Positions 59,613 through 64,000 of a DNA stretch of 64,000 bases are shown piece after piece. Under the pieces are notes generated by a model that was given only the letters and a program-made list of their open reading frames with translations, was not told the origin of the DNA and searched no databases. Position numbers and translations under genes: made by a program. Numbering within the stretch: the stretch's first letter is position 1; the number at the start of each line of letters is the position of its first letter. Source of the DNA: Leucobacter komagatae (GTDB lineage: Bacteria > Actinomycetota > Actinomycetes > Actinomycetales > Microbacteriaceae); the NCBI RefSeq assembly GCF_006716085.1, contig NZ_VFON01000001.1, forward strand, positions 2,170,001 through 2,234,000, in the 5' to 3' direction.

Positions 59613-60994
59613 AGCTTGCTCCCGCGCAGCTGCAACTGCGGCAGGTCGGTGAGCGCGCCCGCCGTGTAGAAGACCGCGCTGTCGGCAAGCCGCACGGTGG
59701 GCTCGGCGAGCTCTTCGCAGCGCACGATGGCGACCGCGACGCCGCTCGGCAGCGCGAGGGTCGCGCGCCGCAGTCTCGCGATGTCGGGGACAGAGCCCGT
59801 GACGATCGTGACGACCGACAGCGAGCGGCGCGATTCGGCGAGGCTGCGGGCGAGCCACTCTATGGGCGCGGGCTCCTCCGGCGAGAGCAGTTCAGCCCAC
59901 GCGTCGAGCAGCTGCTCGGGGGTGTGCGAGGGGAGCTCGCGCAGCCCACGGGTACCGGCGCGGCCACGCGCGACCGCGAAGTCAGCGCCCGCGGCGATGA
60001 AGCGCTCGCGCCCCTCGCGAACCGCCTGCAGCGACACGGAGGCAGCGACGCTCACCCCGAGCTCAAACTCGTCCTCGCCCGCGTACGAATCGAGGTCTGA
60101 GTCGAACAGCACGGCGGCGCGCGCCGTCTGCGACTCCTCGTACTGGCGCACCATGAGCGTGCCGCTCTTCGCGGTCGACTTCCAGTGGACGTGGCGCAGC
60201 GGGTCGCCCGGCAGGTACTCGCGCACCGCGTGGAACGAGAGGTCGGCGTCGGTGAGGCGGGAGCTCGCCGCCCCCTCGAGGTCGCGCACCATGCCGGCCG
60301 ACCCCGGCGGGAGCGGCACCGTGCGCGGGTGAACGCGCACAACGTGGCGGTCGCGCCAGGTCACTTCACGGCGTAGCAGCCCAAGCGGATCCTGCCGCGC
60401 GAGCGTCAGCGGGCCGACCTCAATCACGCCTCGGGCGGGCGCCGGGACCGCGAGCGGCACCTCGACGCTTCCGTTGCCTGCGACGAACGGGATGGGCACC
60501 TCGCGAAGCGCGTTCCCGACGGGAAGTTCGGCGGTCGAGGGCAGCGCGGGCCTGCGGCTCGCGTTCTCGATCTCGAGCCGCACCTCGAACGCCGAACCGG
60601 CGACGACGCGCATCCTGTCGAGCGCGATGCGCACGAGGTACGCGCGGTTGCCGAGCAGGAAGGGAAGCGCGACGAGCAGCAGCAGGCCGAACAGGATCGC
60701 GACAAACCAGGCCTCAACCCAGCCGAACAGCGCGCCGAGGGCGGCGCCGATGAGCGCGGCGCCGAGCGCGAGCCAGCCCACCGGGGTGACGGTGTTCGTC
60801 GCGCGCGCGAGAACGCGGCGGAGCCGCTGCCGGGTTCGACGCCATGAGCGCCGAAGCCGTGACCTGCGCGTCGCGCGCAGCTCGGCCCCGGGCCCCTGCG
60901 CCCGCGTGGCAGTCTCCCCGTATCGGGTCGTGCCGTGGGTCTGGGTTCGGCTCCACCCGCCCCTGTCAGGAGCGCGGGAGGTGTCCACGCTCAC
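59609..60994 (-). CDS. DUF58-family membrane-associated protein
   Basis: A 461-residue protein. Two helices ([23 protein letters not shown] and the next) lie near residues 75-120 after a basic N-terminus, and the hallmark DUF58 motif is [20 protein letters not shown]. Its remaining part has a vWA-like pattern. DUF58 proteins occur with MoxR ATPases and transglutaminase-like proteins, probably in assembly of envelope complexes. The GTG at 60994 overlaps the moxR stop (GTGA). Confidence 0.88.
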   Translation of the reverse strand: MSVDTSRAPDRGGWSRTQTHGTTRYGETATRAQGPGAELRATRRSRLRRSWRRTRQRLRRVLARATNTVTPVGWLALGAALIGAALGALFGWVEAWFVAILFGLLLLVALPFLLGNRAYLVRIALDRMRVVAGSAFEVRLEIENASRRPALPSTAELPVGNALREVPIPFVAGNGSVEVPLAVPAPARGVIEVGPLTLARQDPLGLLRREVTWRDRHVVRVHPRTVPLPPGSAGMVRDLEGAASSRLTDADLSFHAVREYLPGDPLRHVHWKSTAKSGTLMVRQYEESQTARAAVLFDSDLDSYAGEDEFELGVSVAASVSLQAVREGRERFIAAGADFAVARGRAGTRGLRELPSHTPEQLLDAWAELLSPEEPAPIEWLARSLAESRRSLSVVTIVTGSVPDIARLRRATLALPSGVAVAIVRCEELAEPTVRLADSAVFYTAGALTDLPQLQLRGSKL

Positions 60995-61995
60995 GCGCCG
61001 CCGTTCTCCTGCGGCACGGGGATGTCGAGCAGAATGCGCCCAACAACGTCCTCCGCCGAGACCCCGTCGAACTCGGCCTCGGGCTCGAGCACAAGGCGGT
61101 GGGCGAGTGCGACGAGCGCGAGGTCGCGCACGTCGTCGGGTGTCACGAAGTGCCTGCCGTGCGCGGCTGCCCACGCCGACGCGAGGCGCACGAGCGCGAT
61201 CGTGCCGCGCACGCTCGCACCGAGGCGCACCTCGCTTGCCCGGCGCGTCGCTTCCACGATGCGCACTGCGTAGTCAGCGACGACGGGGCCGACGTGCACG
61301 CGACGAACGAACTGCTGCGCCTGCGTCACCATCGCCGTCGTCACGACGGGGCGGATCTCCTCGCGTTCAGCCCGCGACCCCTGAAGAATGCGCATCATCG
61401 CCGCGTCATCGGGGTAGCCGATCGACGTCTTGATCGCGAAGCGGTCGAGCTGCGCCTCGGGGAGGCGGTACGTGCCGGCCTGCTCGACCGGGTTCTGCGT
61501 GGCGATGACAATGAAGGGGGTGCCGACCTCGTGGGTGTGGCCGTCGACGGTCACCTGGCCCTCTTCCATCACCTCGAGGAGGGCCGACTGGGTCTTCGGG
61601 CTCGCCCGGTTGATCTCGTCGGCCAAGACGACGTTTGCGAAGATGGGGCCGGCGTGGAACTCAAACGTGCCGGCTCGCTGATCGAACACCGAGACGCCGG
61701 TGACGTCGCCGGGCAGCAGGTCTGGGGTGAACTGGATGCGGGCCGATGTCCCCTGAATCACCTGGCCGAGAGCGCGCGAGAGCGCGGTCTTGCCCGTGCC
61801 CGGCACGTCCTCGAGCAGCACGTGGCCGCCAGCGAGCACGCTTGCGAGCACGAGCTCGACGACGCGGCGCTTGCCGTGGATCGCCTGCTCGATCGAGTCG
61901 GCGCACGCTTCGAATACCTGGGCGACCCACTGCGCCTGCTCTGGCGTGAGGGTCTCTGAGGCGCTGGGGCGCTGGGGTGAGGTCTCGCTGCTCAT
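60991..61995 (-). CDS. MoxR-family AAA+ ATPase
   Basis: A 334-residue ATPase: Walker A VPGTGKT (64-70), Walker B VLADEINRASPKTQSALLE, sensor 1 IATQNPVEQAGTY and LPEAQLDRFAIK. MoxR proteins act as chaperones for vWA/DUF58 partners, here the gene product at 59609. It lies 57 bases after the stop of the surface-protein gene and begins the coupled block running to 55790. Confidence 0.92.
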   Translation of the reverse strand: MSSETSPQRPSASETLTPEQAQWVAQVFEACADSIEQAIHGKRRVVELVLASVLAGGHVLLEDVPGTGKTALSRALGQVIQGTSARIQFTPDLLPGDVTGVSVFDQRAGTFEFHAGPIFANVVLADEINRASPKTQSALLEVMEEGQVTVDGHTHEVGTPFIVIATQNPVEQAGTYRLPEAQLDRFAIKTSIGYPDDAAMMRILQGSRAEREEIRPVVTTAMVTQAQQFVRRVHVGPVVADYAVRIVEATRRASEVRLGASVRGTIALVRLASAWAAAHGRHFVTPDDVRDLALVALAHRLVLEPEAEFDGVSAEDVVGRILLDIPVPQENGGA

Positions 61996-62052
61996 GGGTT
62001 CCTTCGAATCGGTGTGCTGGCCAGGGGCCGCCTCGCAGCCCGCGAGGTGCTG

Positions 62053-64000
62053 CTACGGCGTGCCACAGACCACTCCAGTGAACGTTACCGGGTTCCACTG
62101 CGCATTCGGCCACGCAACCTCGATGTCGCTGCCGACGGCGGTGTAGGTCGGAGCACCCGGCCCCGTTCCCTCGAGCTGGAAGCTGTCGGCGGGGTCGCCG
62201 GTGGCCGGCACACACTGAGCGACGAGCGATATCCTCACGCCCGTCGGCCCGCCGTCTCGCGGCGCGACCGGCACCTCGGGCGAGCACCTCGGTGCGGCTG
62301 GGTCACCGACGCACTGCTTCACGGTGAGGGTGCCCCCGACGGGGGCGGTGAGCAGCGTGTCGGTGTTGCCGTTGCTGAAGACGAGTCGGGCCGAGGGCAC
62401 CTTGCCGCCGAACACCGGCTGCGCGGCGATGCCCGTGTACTCCCGCACCCTGTCGGCGCCCGACGCATCGGGGGCCACGACGTAACCCTGCTGCACCGTG
62501 GGGGCCTCGGGCACGCCTCCCACCCAGACGGGCGCGAGCTGCACGGTTGTCGTGCCGGAGTCGCTCGTCGCACACATGACCCCCGTGTACGTCGCGAAGC
62601 GTGTGAGCCCACCGAACTGGGGCGAGCTCTGCGAGCACCGCGCTTTGCCTGCGCCCTCGCGCGCGAGGCCGAACGTGTACTCCACGTTCGATGCGTAGTT
62701 CGCGCCCCACTCGTCATACACGATCGTTGCGGAGCCATCGCCCGCCGCGTCGGGCACGATGCGGCTCGCGGCCGCGATGGGCGCGGCCCCCACGGTGACA
62801 GTGGCCGTGCCTGCGCCGCCCTGCGCGGAGCCGGAGTAGCCGGGCGGAATGTCTGCGTCTTCGGGGATGACAGTGACGGTGTGTGAGCCCGGGCTCACCT
62901 GGTGCACGCTTCGCCTGCCGACCTCGACGGCGGAGTGCTCACCGACGGTGAGCAGGAACCGCCTTGCCGAATCGGCCCCGGAAACGCGCACCTCGACGCG
63001 CCCCTGCGTTGTAGAGGTGTTCGTGCTGTCTTTCACTGCCGTCGCCTCGACCTTCGGGGCCGAGGGTGGCGTGTACGCCCACGTGGCCGCGCCATTCGCA
63101 GTGCGATCTGAGGCGCCGACGCCGTTCACCGCACGAGCGTAGTAGGTCTGCTGGTTCGCCTTACCCGGGGTGAGCCCCGAGACCGTGCAGCTGGCAGTGC
63201 CGCCAGCGACCGAGCAGGTGCCAACCGCCGCGCCGCCGCTGGTGACGAGCTCGACGCCCGTGACGGCGGGGTGCGCCGCCTGCGGGTTGAGGGCGACCGC
63301 GAGACTCACGCTGTCGCCCGTCGCGCCCGTCGGGGTCACGCTCACCGGGGCACGCGGCACGCCCTGGGCGTCGAGCTCAACGCTGCCCTCGCCGACCCTG
63401 CCCTGCGCATCGCGCACGGTGAAGCCGACGGTGCAGCGCCCGCCCGGCCCGCGGGAGTCAGCCCACGACACCGAGATGCCGCGGTCGCCCGCGCGCCGCA
63501 CGGTGCCGACGGAGCAGCCCGCGGAGTTCACGGTGTCGAGCTTCAGGCCGCCGCCCTGCTTCCCAGCGAAGGGGTCGTACTCGCCCGGCTGGCCAATGAC
63601 GTCTGTCGCGCAGTTCCCGCCGACCGTGCAGCGCAGGTCGACGGTCGCGCCCCGCGGGGTGTCGCGGGGCACCTGGCCGACGCGCAGCACGAGCGGCGCG
63701 CGCGATTCACCCGCGCCGCTCACCGTCACCGTGAGGTTCTCCTGGCTGCCCGGCGCGGCGTCAGCCCAGGCCTCGACCGAGACGGCCGCGCCCGAGGCGC
63801 TGACCGTGAACTTTGAGCCGCCGCCCGAGACCGAGAACTTCAGCTTCGAAACGTCGCCCGCGCGGTTACCCTCCCACCGCACCATGTCGGCAAGGTTGAT
63901 CCGCTCGGCGTCACCCGGCGCGATCGTGCGGGTCAACGATTCGAGCTTCACGACGGGGTCGCGAGGCACAATCGTGACGGGGATCGGAAGCGCCGTCCAG
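62053..64000 (-). CDS. Ig/fibronectin-III-like secreted protein (5' end outside window)
   Basis: The visible 649 codons are open to the window edge, so the N-terminus is missing. The sequence is beta-rich: repeated 90-100-residue Ig-like or FN3-like modules, one clear FN3 pattern being VSVTPTGATGDSVSLAVAL to GKANQQTYYARAVNGVG. Cysteine pairs (for example DLRCTVGGNC and GTCSVAGGTASC) suggest disulfides outside the cell. The frame reads W-T-A-L-P-I-P-V-T-I just before 63969, which fits the same repeat style. It ends without a sortase motif or membrane anchor. It probably belongs to the same operon as moxR. Confidence 0.8.
   Translation of the reverse strand, partial: WTALPIPVTIVPRDPVVKLESLTRTIAPGDAERINLADMVRWEGNRAGDVSKLKFSVSGGGSKFTVSASGAAVSVEAWADAAPGSQENLTVTVSGAGESRAPLVLRVGQVPRDTPRGATVDLRCTVGGNCATDVIGQPGEYDPFAGKQGGGLKLDTVNSAGCSVGTVRRAGDRGISVSWADSRGPGGRCTVGFTVRDAQGRVGEGSVELDAQGVPRAPVSVTPTGATGDSVSLAVALNPQAAHPAVTGVELVTSGGAAVGTCSVAGGTASCTVSGLTPGKANQQTYYARAVNGVGASDRTANGAATWAYTPPSAPKVEATAVKDSTNTSTTQGRVEVRVSGADSARRFLLTVGEHSAVEVGRRSVHQVSPGSHTVTVIPEDADIPPGYSGSAQGGAGTATVTVGAAPIAAASRIVPDAAGDGSATIVYDEWGANYASNVEYTFGLAREGAGKARCSQSSPQFGGLTRFATYTGVMCATSDSGTTTVQLAPVWVGGVPEAPTVQQGYVVAPDASGADRVREYTGIAAQPVFGGKVPSARLVFSNGNTDTLLTAPVGGTLTVKQCVGDPAAPRCSPEVPVAPRDGGPTGVRISLVAQCVPATGDPADSFQLEGTGPGAPTYTAVGSDIEVAWPNAQWNPVTFTGVVCGTP

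Overview
The window looks like a chromosomal segment of a high-GC Actinomycetota, most probably Microbacteriaceae (Leucobacter-like). The support is strongly GC-biased codon use, frequent GTG and TTG starts, a PutA of about 1,185 residues, many FCD-type GntR regulators, and a MoxR/DUF58/transglutaminase/PP2C/FHA block of actinobacterial type. I saw no rRNA, tRNA, CRISPR array, transposase or phage gene. Almost everything is uptake and catabolism of small nitrogen- or phosphorus-containing compounds, plus one cell-envelope/signalling block at the right end.

Left to right. (1) 84-5912: a GntR regulator with a soluble Cache-domain protein, divergent from a polyamine-type ABC importer (ATPase, lipoprotein, two permeases). 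(2) 6065-8334: a 14-helix-type MFS exporter and its MarR regulator; the exporter promoter carries two matching palindromes over its -35 and -10. (3) 9069-14498: a phosphonate-use locus with PhnDCE-type importer, TIGR03364-type FAD oxidoreductase, UTRA-type GntR regulator and phosphonatase-like HAD hydrolase. (4) 14499-16623: repeat-rich spacer, an endonuclease/exonuclease/phosphatase-family protein and a LysR regulator. (5) 16774-23904: proline block (putA, putP, proline racemase family enzyme, GntR), with hairpins between the genes. (6) 23990-28678: an enolase-superfamily enzyme, an MHS-type transporter, a frameshifted GntR paralogue and an amidohydrolase.

(7) 28776-40502: a block with visibly lower GC in sampled lines. 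The minus-strand operon encodes a small monooxygenase-like protein, a ribose-type ABC importer and HyuA/HyuB. The divergent plus-strand operon encodes a degenerate HyuA-like protein, a DUF917 protein and a PucR-family regulator. It sits between two proline-compound regions and is my best candidate for an undescribed catabolic system. (8) 40647-47552: a hydroxyproline degradation operon (DapA-family deaminase, 4-hydroxyproline epimerase, ornithine-cyclodeaminase-family enzyme, GntR, three-subunit FAD/2Fe-2S D-amino-acid dehydrogenase). (9) 47549-53438: ClbS/DfsB-family protein, repeat-rich spacer, Liv-type ABC importer. (10) 53654-64000: a polycistronic envelope block: Ig/fibronectin-like surface protein (cut by the window end), MoxR, DUF58, transglutaminase-like membrane protein lacking the usual Cys, PP2C phosphatase, a small membrane protein and an FHA protein.

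Taken together, blocks 5, 6 and 8 can feed L-/D-proline and hydroxyprolines into central metabolism. The Hyu island may add a cyclic amide or lactam substrate. Functional assignments rest on motif recognition by eye; no database search was run.
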